DNA of 33,433 bases from Candidatus Bathyarchaeia archaeon (GTDB taxonomy: Archaea; Thermoproteota; Bathyarchaeia; Bathyarchaeales; Bathycorpusculaceae). The notes under the pieces are model-generated. The model was not told the DNA's origin. It made no database searches and was given only the letters and a program-made list of their open reading frames with translations. Every line of letters begins with the position of its first letter. The first letter of the stretch is position 1. A program made the position numbers and the translations under genes. The DNA is taken from contig JASEET010000011.1 of NCBI GenBank assembly GCA_030019335.1, positions 1 to 33,433 on the forward strand, given 5' to 3'. Below are positions 15,450 to 22,995 of the stretch, in pieces.

Positions 15450-16010
15450 ATGAAAATTGGAGTCTTACGCATTGGACAAGTAGACTCTTATGTAATAAGC
15501 AGAATTCAAGAAAACTTGAACATGATTTTTCCCAGAACAACATGCACGTTACTTACTGAAACATTGTCGATACCAGAAGAACCGTTCAACAAGACAAGAC
15601 AGCAATACAGCTCAAACAGTTTACTAAGCAAGGTTCACAGTTACGCTGAAAAAGAGAAAGTTTTAGACCGAATTTTGGGAGTTGTGGATGCCGACATTTT
15701 CGTTCCAGAATTAAACTTTGTCTTTGGGCAAGCAGAATGCCCGGGAAAAGCAGCCTTGATATCTTTATGGAGACTTAAACCAGAATTCTACGGAAAACCT
15801 TCAAACATGGAGCTTTTTGTGGAGAGAAGCACCAAAGAGGCTATACACGAACTTGGACACGCTTTAGGCTTAAGACATTGTTCTAACCCATTCTGTGTTA
15901 TGTATTTCTCCAATTCCATATTCGAAACCGACAGAAAGCAAAGCTTATTCTGCGACAAATGCTACTTAAAAATTGAAAAAATCGTGGATAAACTAGGGCG
16001 AAAACCTTGA
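15450..16010 (+). CDS. amzA: Archaemetzincin, zinc metalloprotease
   Basis: A protein of about 186 residues. The metzincin zinc signature is HELGHALGLRHC (H133 to C144 from ATG 15450), followed by NPFCVMYFSNS with the Met-turn methionine. Further cysteines in FCDKC form, with C144, the structural zinc-finger-like site typical of archaemetzincins. The N-terminal half (IGVLRIGQVDSYVISRIQ and ILGVVDADIFVPELNFVFGQA) is also family-standard. Substrates are unknown. An in-frame GTG at 15441 abuts the upstream stop, but the family begins at MKIGVLRIG, so ATG 15450 is preferred. Its TGA overlaps the TTG start of the presenilin gene, which means tight coupling. Confidence 0.9.
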   Translation: MKIGVLRIGQVDSYVISRIQENLNMIFPRTTCTLLTETLSIPEEPFNKTRQQYSSNSLLSKVHSYAEKEKVLDRILGVVDADIFVPELNFVFGQAECPGKAALISLWRLKPEFYGKPSNMELFVERSTKEAIHELGHALGLRHCSNPFCVMYFSNSIFETDRKQSLFCDKCYLKIEKIVDKLGRKP

Positions 16011-16834
16011 ATACCAAATTTAAGGCTGGACTGATACACTTAACACCCATTCTAGCAAGCCTACTATTCGGCATGCTGTGTGCCATCCTAACTTCAACAG
16101 CTCCATCGAAAATTTACGAAGTCACCCCCTTTCCCGAGGGCATTTCCGGGTCTCTGGGTAACGCATGTTACTTTGTCATCCTCGTTGGAGTCGGCGCATC
16201 ACTGTTATACCTGCTTTTAAAACGAAAAAACCGCAAATTAGTTACCTTGATCATTGGCTTTGCTTTAACAACCGCAGTTTTTATGCTTTCCATCATCTAT
16301 TTATACGCAGCATTTTCCATGTTTGCCATCCCTCAAATCGAAGCCTTAACCCTAATCCTGATCATGTCCTTGCTCATAACCGCCACAGTTGACTTTGTAA
16401 TTTTTCGAAAACGCAACAGAACTTGTGACTTGGTAGTTCTATGTTTAGGAGGAGCCCTAGGCACATTTCTAGGAATTTCAATCCCTACCTTAAGTGCCAC
16501 ATTGATTCTAGTTTTTCTAGCAATCTATGACGTATTCGCTGTTTACCATGGACCTGTGGGAAAAATAGCTCACAGCGGGCTTGAGCAACTTCGCGGTTTA
16601 AGCTTCTCTTTTAAGGATATTCAAATGGGGTTAGGTGATTTAACATTTTATTCTATGCTTTCAGGGCATATGCTCCTCTATTTCGGCTTTATTCCATGCC
16701 TAGCCTCTATAATTGGTATTTTGTTTGGATGTCTATTAGCTTTTAAAATGCTGGAAAGGAAGGGAATGTTCCCTGGATTGCCCTTTCCGATACTCTTTGG
16801 TTTAACGGCAGGTCTTCTTGTTTCACTGATATGA
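16007..16834 (+). CDS. Presenilin/signal-peptide-peptidase family intramembrane protease
   Basis: A 275-residue polytopic protein with nine hydrophobic segments. The two catalytic aspartates of GxGD intramembrane proteases are in LAIYDVFAVYHGP (Y174-D175) and MGLGDLTFYS (GLGD, D211). The third motif, the PAL site, appears as PGLPFP (256-261). These match archaeal presenilin homologues (A22 family) that cleave transmembrane helices. The start is TTG 16007 inside the amzA stop (TTGA); no other start is near. The last gene of the plus-strand run, it ends 2 bases before the convergent CooT-like gene. Regulated intramembrane proteolysis together with the metalloprotease is a reasonable but unproven idea. 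Confidence 0.88.
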   Translation: MNTKFKAGLIHLTPILASLLFGMLCAILTSTAPSKIYEVTPFPEGISGSLGNACYFVILVGVGASLLYLLLKRKNRKLVTLIIGFALTTAVFMLSIIYLYAAFSMFAIPQIEALTLILIMSLLITATVDFVIFRKRNRTCDLVVLCLGGALGTFLGISIPTLSATLILVFLAIYDVFAVYHGPVGKIAHSGLEQLRGLSFSFKDIQMGLGDLTFYSMLSGHMLLYFGFIPCLASIIGILFGCLLAFKMLERKGMFPGLPFPILFGLTAGLLVSLI

Positions 16835-16836
16835 TT

Positions 16837-17022
16837 CTAAACTCTTAGGCTTGAAAGGACTAGACGGGTGGAGTTTACATCAACCTCTATGATTTTGCAG
16901 TTTCTGAGTTCCTTAGATTCTCCAAGCACATCCTTAACAATCACATTATTGCTTTCCATCTTTGCGTAAACCGCGTCTTTGAATACTGTTTTTCCGTCAA
17001 GGATTACGGTGAATTCGCACAT
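16837..17022 (-). CDS. CooT-family small (nickel-binding-like) protein
   Basis: A 61-residue all-beta protein: MCEFTVILDGKTVFKDAVYAKM, then VIVKDVLGESKELRNCKIIEVDVNSTRLVL. This is the CooT family, in which the invariant second-residue cysteine helps bind nickel; bacterial CooT assists maturation of CO dehydrogenase. A TTG at 17034 would add four residues, but the family requires Met-Cys at the N-terminus, so ATG 17022 is chosen. Nickel binding here is inferred from C2 only. A ferredoxin-like gene diverges from it across a 160-base gap, and no CO dehydrogenase gene is in the window. Confidence 0.75.
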   Translation of the reverse strand: MCEFTVILDGKTVFKDAVYAKMESNNVIVKDVLGESKELRNCKIIEVDVNSTRLVLSSLRV

Positions 17023-17185
17023 TCTCCATTCCAACCGATAACCATAGAAAGCATAAGCTTAATTATAAACTTCCCCCTTAAAGCCGTGAAAGGATGAGTT
17101 ATGCGTATGTATATTTTGGATAAATAGTTATAATTCATGAGCATTATAGACTTCAAATCTAATAGTTTGTTAAAAGATGAAGTGA

Positions 17186-17655
17186 ATGCCCAAGGAAAGC
17201 GAGAAACCCTCAAGCGTTGACATATTCCAACTTTTAACGGAAACTGTGGAAAAGGAGAGAAAGAAGCGAAGAGAGGAGCTTCTTGCACCGCTGGGCGTAA
17301 AGGAATTCTTTGCTGAAGGAAGTATAAACATTAACAAAAGAACATGCCAGGCGTCGAGTGCAAGCTCTGCATAGAGGCGTGTCCAACCAACGCTTTGTAT
17401 TGGAAGGCTGGAGATGTTGGAATGATAGAAGAACTTTGTGTATACTGCGGGGCATGCGTCTTAAGCTGCATAGTGGATGACTGCATAAAAATTGTAAGGA
17501 AAAGGTTAAACGGCGAAGTTGAAAGCTTCAGCAAGCCAAGAGACTTCATGACCCTTCAACATAGCATTAACGCCAAAAAGCGTTTTGAGAGAATTCAAGA
17601 TGTCTTTCCAAAAGCTGAAGACTACCTTAAACGGTATGGTAAGCCGAAAAAATAG
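17186..17655 (+). pseudogene. 2x[4Fe-4S] ferredoxin-like protein split by one missing base
   Basis: Two overlapping frames make one archaeal ferredoxin-type protein of 156 residues. The first part (17186-about 17350) is a helical N-terminus ending FFAEGSININKRTCQ. The second reads GVECKLCIEACPTNALYW and LCVYCGACVLSCIVDDCIKI, two CxxCxxCxxxC-type cluster sites. Restoring one G at 17350-17351 (CAGGCG to CAGGGCG) joins them in frame as NKRTCQGVECKLC, with the first cluster's leading cysteine in the upstream frame. Everything else is intact, so this is either a recent inactivation or a sequencing/assembly error in a G run. It would carry electrons to an unknown partner. Confidence 0.8.
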
Positions 17656-17686
17656 AACCTATCTGTGTGCCGTGTGACTATACCTC

Positions 17687-17722
17687 CCTTATATATAGAT
17701 TGAACTTCTAGTACCTCGGTAC
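17687..17722 (+). promoter_or_regulatory. Strong TATA box with operator-like inverted repeat
   Basis: CCCTTATATATAG (TATA around 17690-17698) is followed about 15 bases later by GTACCTCGGTAC at 17711-17722, a perfect 5-bp inverted repeat across TC near the expected start of transcription. This probably drives the DUF4258/DUF2283 pair, whose first codon is about 150 bases further, or a short ORF in between. Repression by the pair's antitoxin-like member at this repeat is a guess. Confidence 0.4.
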
Positions 17723-17748
17723 GAAGAACGTGTTTTGGAGGTTTTCGA

Positions 17749-17856
17749 TTGCAATGTTCCCTGCCGTTTTTCGGCAAACACAGTAGTCACTTACCAACAG
17801 ATCTTTTTGGGATTGAAAATTTTATTTGCTGTTTATTCTATAATGCTGGGGTGTGA
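17749..17856 (+). CDS. Possible 35-residue leader ORF
   Basis: TTG 17749 stands 7 bases after GGAGG and opens a 35-codon frame (MQCSLPFFGK...YNAGV) that ends with TGA 17854-17856, 12 bases before the TTG start of the DUF4258 gene. The well-spaced ribosome binding site and the strong promoter upstream argue for translation; the lack of any recognisable family argues against. Treat as a candidate only. Confidence 0.25.
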   Translation: MQCSLPFFGKHSSHLPTDLFGIENFICCLFYNAGV

Positions 17857-17868
17857 GGAAAGAAATCT

Positions 17869-18144
17869 TTGGTTGAGGCTTCGAGGGTCAAGTTTACTAG
17901 GCATGCTGTTGCGAAGTTCGAAGTGGTGAAGCATTATGGTTTTGAAATCAGCGAGAAACAAGTAGTTGAAACGGTTCTTAATCCAGAACGTTTAGACAGA
18001 AGAGATGATCAATATTTTGCGATTAAAACCATAAATTCAAGGTATGCTCTAAGGGTTGTTTACGAAGAGAGGAAAGGCTATTTAGTTGTGATAACCTTTT
18101 ATCCTGTTAGGCGGAAGCGCTATGGCGTACAAAATCAAGTATGA
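17869..18144 (+). CDS. DUF4258 protein, RelE/BrnT-like toxin candidate
   Basis: A 91-residue protein with the DUF4258 pattern: VKFTRHAVAKFEVVKHYGFEISEKQVVETVLNPERL, a helical first half, then YALRVVYEERKGYLVVITFYPVRRKRY, a beta sheet ending in basic residues. DUF4258 proteins resemble RelE/BrnT ribonuclease toxins and are very often paired with a DUF2283 protein, as here. The start is TTG 17869, with GTGAGG about 10 bases upstream; the first residue of the family core follows within ten residues. Its 3' end overlaps the next gene by 23 bases. A toxin role is an inference from pairing and fold resemblance. Confidence 0.7.
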   Translation: MVEASRVKFTRHAVAKFEVVKHYGFEISEKQVVETVLNPERLDRRDDQYFAIKTINSRYALRVVYEERKGYLVVITFYPVRRKRYGVQNQV

Positions 18145-18334
18145 CGAGGATGCTGATGTCCTTACGGTTATTCTTAGAGAGAAAGGCAGGCTTTCCTATG
18201 CGGAGGAGGTAGGGGACGTTATAGTGCATTTTGACGAGGATGGAAAACCGCTTTTCATGGAGATACTCAGAGCCAGCAAAATAGTTCCACTAATGGTCGA
18301 AGGCTTGGCCAAGAAAGAAGTAACAGTGACTTAA
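18122..18334 (+). CDS. DUF2283 small protein, partner of DUF4258
   Basis: A 70-residue protein: MAYKIKYDEDADVLTVILREKG, then YAEEVGDVIVHFDEDGKPLFMEILRASKIV. The 'YD-x-x-AD-x-L-x-I' opening followed by 'E-x-x-x-x-V-I-x-x-x-(D/N)-x-x-G-x-x-x-x-(I/M)-E-I-L-x-A-S' is the DUF2283 signature. It begins inside the end of the DUF4258 gene in another frame (23-base overlap), so the two are co-translated. DUF2283 is considered the antitoxin-like half of such pairs, but this is not experimentally general. Confidence 0.75.
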   Translation: MAYKIKYDEDADVLTVILREKGRLSYAEEVGDVIVHFDEDGKPLFMEILRASKIVPLMVEGLAKKEVTVT

Positions 18335-18678
18335 ACGATACAAGTCAAAACCATAGAAAATGTGGGTTTAATACTTCGCAACAGCTTTTTGCAGTTTTTC
18401 CGGGCAAGGTTTGTAGAATAGACCCTATAGGTTCTTACAATGAATCTTCTTAAACTCCAAATAGACATGTTTACTATTGAAAAAACAGGCTACAACATCG
18501 CCCATATATATCGACAAGAAAAAGGAGTTTCTGAAAATACTCTAAACCTTTTTGGACTTATTTGCTGATCTAACCTAGTCTACTTTTCCTGTGCAAACCA
18601 CCCAAAATCCTTCATCTTTAATGTTTAACATACGACATGTCAAAAGGTTTTATTTGCAGTTTCACATAAAGCAAATTT
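18335..18678 (+). other. Intergenic gap, one doubtful 42-codon ORF
   Basis: No recognisable gene lies in these 344 bases. One ATG-started frame at 18440-18568 encodes 42 residues (MNLLKLQIDMFTIEKTGYNI...) with no clear ribosome binding site and no family I recognise. The stretch just before 18679 is AT-rich and could hold the old promoter of the broken gene that follows. Confidence 0.3.
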
Positions 18679-19545
18679 ATGTTACCTTTGGAAGCGGTTT
18701 TAAAACCACTCCTAAAGAAACGTTTGATTTTCCTATGGCGTAACGCACTACACACTACTCAAAATTTGGACGAAACACTATCAAAGCCTCATAAGGCCTA
18801 TTTTACGAGCAAAGGCAGCTTCTTTTTATCTTCCGAAGGAGCAAAGACGTTTAGCCAGATCATTGACGAAATGAAAGAAGTTGAAGAAGTGAAACTCAAG
18901 TTTTCAGGTAAATACCTTGAAAGGATACTTAACGACGCTATAGTCGAGCTAATGCATGTCGGCGAAAAGGACATTCAGGTTGCAGCTCAGAAGCAGGTCG
19001 ACGATATATTTAAAGTCTTGGCGACACCAACGGTCAATTGGACCATAATAGTGCCAATAGTAAACTTGAAAATGGAATTAGATGAATTACGAATCGGAAA
19101 AGTTCGATTATTCACGTTCAAAGCCGATGATAAGAAAAGGTTGCAATCTGAAATTGTGAAAATATATGAGGAGTTGCAGTCAAAAAGTACGAACCTCCCG
19201 AAAGACATTCCAAGCTCGCTAATATCAGTACTTGAAAAAGATTTGGAAAAGAATTTTGGAATTTTGTTGGTGTGGTCTGTGCCCAAGCAATTGTATCTGC
19301 TGTTGACAATGAACGGGCACAAGACATTGGAATGCAAGAGATAAGCATGGCTTTGGATGCCTTACGCTTCTACAGATTGGGTCCTAATTTCAGGCATCCT
19401 TTCTTTACTAAAGACCGCTTTGATGTTCAGGGCAATATTCATTCCGACATACAAACTGTAATTCTCTATGCCCTCAACAGAGATTTCGTTTCCTCACGAA
19501 ATAAAAGGATTCCTAATGCCTTTCGAGATTACTAAGACCGCTTTG
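18679..19545 (+). pseudogene. N-terminal part of a HEPN (Apea-like) associated protein, frameshifted
   Basis: The first frame (from ATG 18679) has PIVNLKMELDELRIGKVRLFTF, a long helical stretch and EKDLEK, which resembles the region that precedes the HEPN domain in archaeal Apea-like proteins. The reading must then shift near 19258 into FVGVVCAQAIVSAVDNERAQDIGMQEISMALDALRFYRLG, the next conserved block of that family. Another shift near 19480 leads to the MPFEI segment. The catalytic HEPN part is absent; instead the sequence passes into an oxidoreductase fragment. At least two frameshifts plus truncation mark it as decayed. Family assignment is from memory of the motif pattern. Confidence 0.6.
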
Positions 19546-20058
19546 ATGGCCAGTCGGATCATGGGCGTGGGACATCGAAAAAGCGGAGGATATCCTGACT
19601 TTACTCTTTCCGTATGGTCTCTCGATATGTTTAGATGGATGTTTGAGAGCGAAGTAAAAGACGTCGAATGGATGATGAATTATCCTAGGATTGAGAAATA
19701 TGGTGGAATCTTAGGCTACAACACAATGGGTTTAATAAAATTCGCAAATGGTATTGTTGGCTCGCTGCATTGCGCCGCTTCAGTGACCACATCAGCAAGC
19801 ACCAGCAGACTGGAGGTTTACGGAGACAACACAAATGTTCTACATGCCATCTGGGTCGACAAGATAATCCTTTACGGACCTGAAGAGAAACCGCAAGAAT
19901 GGAGCCTAGACGTAAAAGGCACGAGAGTTTGGGGTCATCGACAGCTAGATGAGCATTTCATAGAATGCATTCTCCGGAATAAGCAACCAGCGGTGAGCGT
20001 GGAAGACGCGATAAAAGCACAGGAAATTGCACAAAAAATTGTAAAGCGCATAAAATAA
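19546..20058 (+). pseudogene. Gfo/Idh/MocA oxidoreductase, C-terminal fragment
   Basis: The open frame ending at TAA 20058 encodes the C-terminal sheet domain of a Gfo/Idh/MocA sugar dehydrogenase: SVWSLDMFRWMFESEVKDVEW, then GLIKFANGIVGSLHCAASV, RLEVYGDNTNVL and the closing helix SVEDAIKAQEIAQKIVKRIK. The N-terminal Rossmann domain, with the NAD(P)-binding glycine loop and the EKP motif, is wholly missing. The same frame can be read back to an ATG at 19468, but those first residues belong to the upstream remnant. This is a fusion scar between two dead genes, not a working enzyme. Confidence 0.75.
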
Positions 20059-20160
20059 CTGAGGACTACGTCTTAAAGTCAAACGCTATACGCGTACTCC
20101 TCCTAATTAATCAAAGAAATAGCAGGCATCTAAAATTCAGTGGATTAAGATTACAAGCAA

Positions 20161-20355
20161 TTATATTTCGCGGATTTCGCATTGAAGTTTTTTTATGATT
20201 TCTTCAGCCTTTGTTGGTTCAGCTTTTAAAGTGTAGAGTCTTTTTGGCGTGCGAAGCTTCAATTTCACAATGTCTTTTAATCTTTTCACTGCACAGTATT
20301 CTGCACGTTCGCTTATTTCAACGAACTTGTCAGGGTCAAAGATTTCTGAGGGCAT
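20161..20355 (-). CDS. Ribosomal protein eL38
   Basis: A 64-residue protein matching eL38 over its whole length: MPSEIFDPDKFVEISERAEYC, then VKRLKDIVKLKLRTPKRLYTLKA and AEEIIKKLQCEIREI. The 'RLKD-(I/V)-(V/L)-K-(L/F)-K-(V/L)-R-(T/C)-x-x-x-LYTL' core is diagnostic. It is a small protein of the large ribosomal subunit shared by eukaryotes and some TACK archaea, so its presence is a useful lineage marker. It lies 54 bases downstream of tRNA-Val on the same strand and could be co-transcribed with it; no strong separate TATA box is evident. Confidence 0.88.
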   Translation of the reverse strand: MPSEIFDPDKFVEISERAEYCAVKRLKDIVKLKLRTPKRLYTLKAEPTKAEEIIKKLQCEIREI

Positions 20356-20409
20356 ATGACTACCACGGTTCAGTGCTTTCTTACAGAATCATGTTTTTAT
20401 CTGTTTTGG

Positions 20410-20484
20410 TGGGCCGGGCCGGATTTGAACCGGCGACCTTCTGCACGTCAAGCAGATGTCCTAACCGAGCTAGACTACCGGCCC
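20410..20484 (-). tRNA. tRNA-Val (GAC anticodon)
   Basis: A 75-base cloverleaf on the minus strand: acceptor GGGCCGG paired with CCGGCCC, D arm GTCT/GGAC, anticodon stem TCTGC/GCAGA around loop TTGACGT (anticodon GAC), a 5-base variable loop, and T arm GCCGG-TTCAAAT-CCGGC. The discriminator is A. The bases after it on the minus strand (20409-20407) spell CCA, so the 3' CCA is encoded in the gene. No intron. Confidence 0.95.
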
Positions 20485-20606
20485 TCGCATGTTTTATGAA
20501 GAGTACATTTCAAAATAGTTTTCGGTTCAATGCCAATTTATTTCTTTCTCAGCTTTACACCTTGGATAAAGATTTAAGACATAGAGAGTTAGAAATAGCT
20601 GGATGT

Positions 20607-20691
20607 GCCGGGATGGCAGAGCGGATAATGCGCAGGCCTTGAGAGCCTGTGGTCCTGTGGGACCGCATGGGTTCGAATCCCATTCCCGGCG
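20607..20691 (+). tRNA. tRNA-Ser (TGA anticodon)
   Basis: An 85-base class II tRNA: acceptor GCCGGGA paired with TCCCGGC, anticodon stem CAGGC/GCCTG around loop CTTGAGA (anticodon TGA), a long variable arm GGTCC-TGT-GGGACC, and T arm ATGGG-TTCGAAT-CCCAT. The discriminator is G, as expected for serine. The 3' CCA is not encoded (CCT follows). A TATA-like ATTTAAGA lies about 35-40 bases upstream. Confidence 0.95.
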
Positions 20692-20705
20692 CCTTTCTCT
20701 TTTCC
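20692..20705 (+). terminator. Pyrimidine-rich terminator after tRNA-Ser
   Basis: The sequence directly after the tRNA is CCTTTCTCTTTTCC, a T-rich tract on the non-template strand as used for archaeal termination. It is short, so the call is tentative. Confidence 0.35.
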
Positions 20706-20779
20706 AATCCTTCTTCGTGAAAAAATTCTTTCTATATTCACAAAAAGGAATAGACTCTTTGACAGAAATAATGAACTAT

Positions 20780-22810
20780 CTAGAGCCCTATTAAGGCGTA
20801 GGCAATAATCAACGGTGCAAACAATGACGCTATCAGAGATATTACTGTTACCAAAGTGTTTAACGATGGACCAGCTGTATCTTTGAATGGGTCACCCAGA
20901 GTGTCTCCAATGACTGCTGCCTTATGAGCATCTGAACCTTTACCGCCAAAATGCCCATCTTCTATAAACTTTTTCGCGTTGTCCCACATTCCACCCGAAT
21001 TAGCCATCAGTATCGCAAGCATGAACCCGCTGAATATGCTTCCAGCTAGGTACCCAGCAAGAGCGCGAATACCACAGATGAAGCCAACGGCTAAAGTAGC
21101 CGTAATTGACATTACAATTAGAGGAACCAATGCCTTTAGAGCCGCTTTTGTTGCGATGTCTACGCAAGACGCATAATCGGGTCTTACTCCTTCTTTACCC
21201 TCCTTCAGACCTGGAATTTCTCTGAATTGTCTTCTGATTTCTTCAATCATCACGGAAGAGTTCTTCGAAACGGCAAGCATGCACATAGCTGAAAATAAAC
21301 ATGGAATAGTAATACCGACGAAAACTCCAAGCATAACTAACGGGTTCATTAAATCAAAACCAATCAGTTCGCCTGTTAGATCATTAACTATTGTCTGATA
21401 TGTCGCAAGCAACGCAAGCGCTGTCAATCCTGCAGCCCCTATTGCAAATCCTTTCGATATAGCTTTGGTGGTGTTACCGGCTGCATCAAGTTTATCCGTT
21501 ATATCAATTACTTCCTCCCCTAATCCGGACTGTTCAGCGATTCCCTTTGCATTATCACCTATAGGCCCGTATGCATCGCCGGCGACTATTGTTCCAACGA
21601 TGGATAACATTCCAAGAGCGCTCATACCAACCCCGTATACTCCGGCTAAAAAGTACGCAAGTGCAGACGCTATAGCTATTCCGAGAAGCGGTGGAAACAC
21701 GCTTATCAAACCGTAGGAGAAGCCTGTCACTATATTTATGGCTGCCCCTGTCTTCGATGCCTCGGCGGTCGTTCTGGCTGGAGGCCTATTTATAGACGTG
21801 TAATAATCTGATGTAATGCCGATGACAACCCCTGCTATTAATCCAACCACAGTTGCTTCCCATATTTTGTAGTCAATTTGGAGATAAATGGTTGCAACGA
21901 GTGTTAAGCCACCGAAGAGAAAGCAGGTTATGTACGTCCCTAAGTTAAGGGCTTTTCCTAGGTCTCCTCTTTTTCCAACTCTTACAACAGTTACGCCGAG
22001 AACGGAAGCAATAATTCCTAATCCAGCAAATATGAGGGGCATATTCATTTCCATTAATCCCAAAGAACTGCCTAATATCATTGCTGCCATTACACAAGCA
22101 ACGTAAGAATCGAACAAGTCTGCTCCCATCCCTGCGACGTCACCAACGTTATCTCCGACGTTGTCAGCTATGACGGCTGGATTTCTTGGATCATCCTCTG
22201 ATATACTAAGCTCTACTTTACCAACGAGATCAGCACTTACATCAGCCGTTTTGGTGTAGATGCCGCCACCGGCCTTTACAAACAAACTTAATGTGCTTGC
22301 TCCAATGCTATAGCCAAGGACTATCTCTGGGTCGCCTGTAATACCATAAACAATGCTTATTCCTAACAATGCTAATCCTACAACTGATAAACCCATCACG
22401 GCGCCGCCGCGGAATGCTATTGGAAATGCTCTGGTTAAGCCCTTTCTAGCCGCGTTAGCCGTTCTGACATTTGCTCTAAGTGCAACGTCCATGCCGAAAT
22501 AACCAGCCAAAGCGGAAGAAAATGAACCAAACACGTATGCTAATGCCAAACTAATATTCTTAATCTTGGTTTCAGTAATCCAAACAGGTTCTGGGACAAA
22601 AATCCCTAACAGTGCAGCAACGATTACGACGAAGATTGCAAGAGTGGTGTATTCCCTCTTCAGAAAAGCGTTCGCACCCTCTTTTATTGCGCTAGAAATT
22701 TCTTGCATTCTTTTGGTTCCGGCGTCCTGTTTTTTTACACAATGATATAGGTATAACGCAACCAAAAGTGAGATTAACGCTGAGATTGGAGCTATCAACC
22801 ATTCTTCCAT
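20780..22810 (-). CDS. hppA: Membrane-bound proton-pumping pyrophosphatase
   Basis: A 676-residue H+-PPase of normal length with about 16 transmembrane helices. The PPi-binding signatures are present: DVSADLVGKVE (190-200), EDDPRNPAVIADNVGDNVGD, FDSY, and GDNAKGIAE in the second half; near the C-terminus GDTLGDPFKDTAGPSLN is intact. The position that separates subfamilies reads GNTTKA (K449), the lysine form found in potassium-independent enzymes. The pump hydrolyses PPi and exports protons. PPi from acetyl-CoA synthetase and AsnRS, both encoded nearby, are obvious sources. It is monocistronic on the minus strand, with the P-type ATPase diverging across 185 bases. Confidence 0.95.
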   Translation of the reverse strand: MEEWLIAPISALISLLVALYLYHCVKKQDAGTKRMQEISSAIKEGANAFLKREYTTLAIFVVIVAALLGIFVPEPVWITETKIKNISLALAYVFGSFSSALAGYFGMDVALRANVRTANAARKGLTRAFPIAFRGGAVMGLSVVGLALLGISIVYGITGDPEIVLGYSIGASTLSLFVKAGGGIYTKTADVSADLVGKVELSISEDDPRNPAVIADNVGDNVGDVAGMGADLFDSYVACVMAAMILGSSLGLMEMNMPLIFAGLGIIASVLGVTVVRVGKRGDLGKALNLGTYITCFLFGGLTLVATIYLQIDYKIWEATVVGLIAGVVIGITSDYYTSINRPPARTTAEASKTGAAINIVTGFSYGLISVFPPLLGIAIASALAYFLAGVYGVGMSALGMLSIVGTIVAGDAYGPIGDNAKGIAEQSGLGEEVIDITDKLDAAGNTTKAISKGFAIGAAGLTALALLATYQTIVNDLTGELIGFDLMNPLVMLGVFVGITIPCLFSAMCMLAVSKNSSVMIEEIRRQFREIPGLKEGKEGVRPDYASCVDIATKAALKALVPLIVMSITATLAVGFICGIRALAGYLAGSIFSGFMLAILMANSGGMWDNAKKFIEDGHFGGKGSDAHKAAVIGDTLGDPFKDTAGPSLNTLVTVISLIASLFAPLIIAYALIGL

Positions 22811-22995
22811 ATTTCGTCACTCCCGTAATTTTAAAGTTTAAACATCTAAATTTTAAGCTGTTTGCGAGCTGTAGACTGTTTCATAAACTATTTTATAACT
22901 TTAATGGTAAAACAATTCCTTGTGAAATGGAAAAGGATAAAAGAAATGCTTTAGCAAAGAGTTTTCTACATCAAGAGAAAAAGGGGTGAGGGCAG

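Noticed and set aside
17735-17929. 64-codon frame starting at TTG 17735
   Set aside because: Its start lies inside the ribosome binding site of the better-placed 17749 frame and it runs into the DUF4258 coding region in another frame.
20211-20642. 143-codon plus-strand frame over the eL38 and tRNA-Val region
   Set aside because: It lies antisense to eL38 and tRNA-Val and runs into tRNA-Ser, and its sequence is the translated complement of structural RNA. Not a gene.
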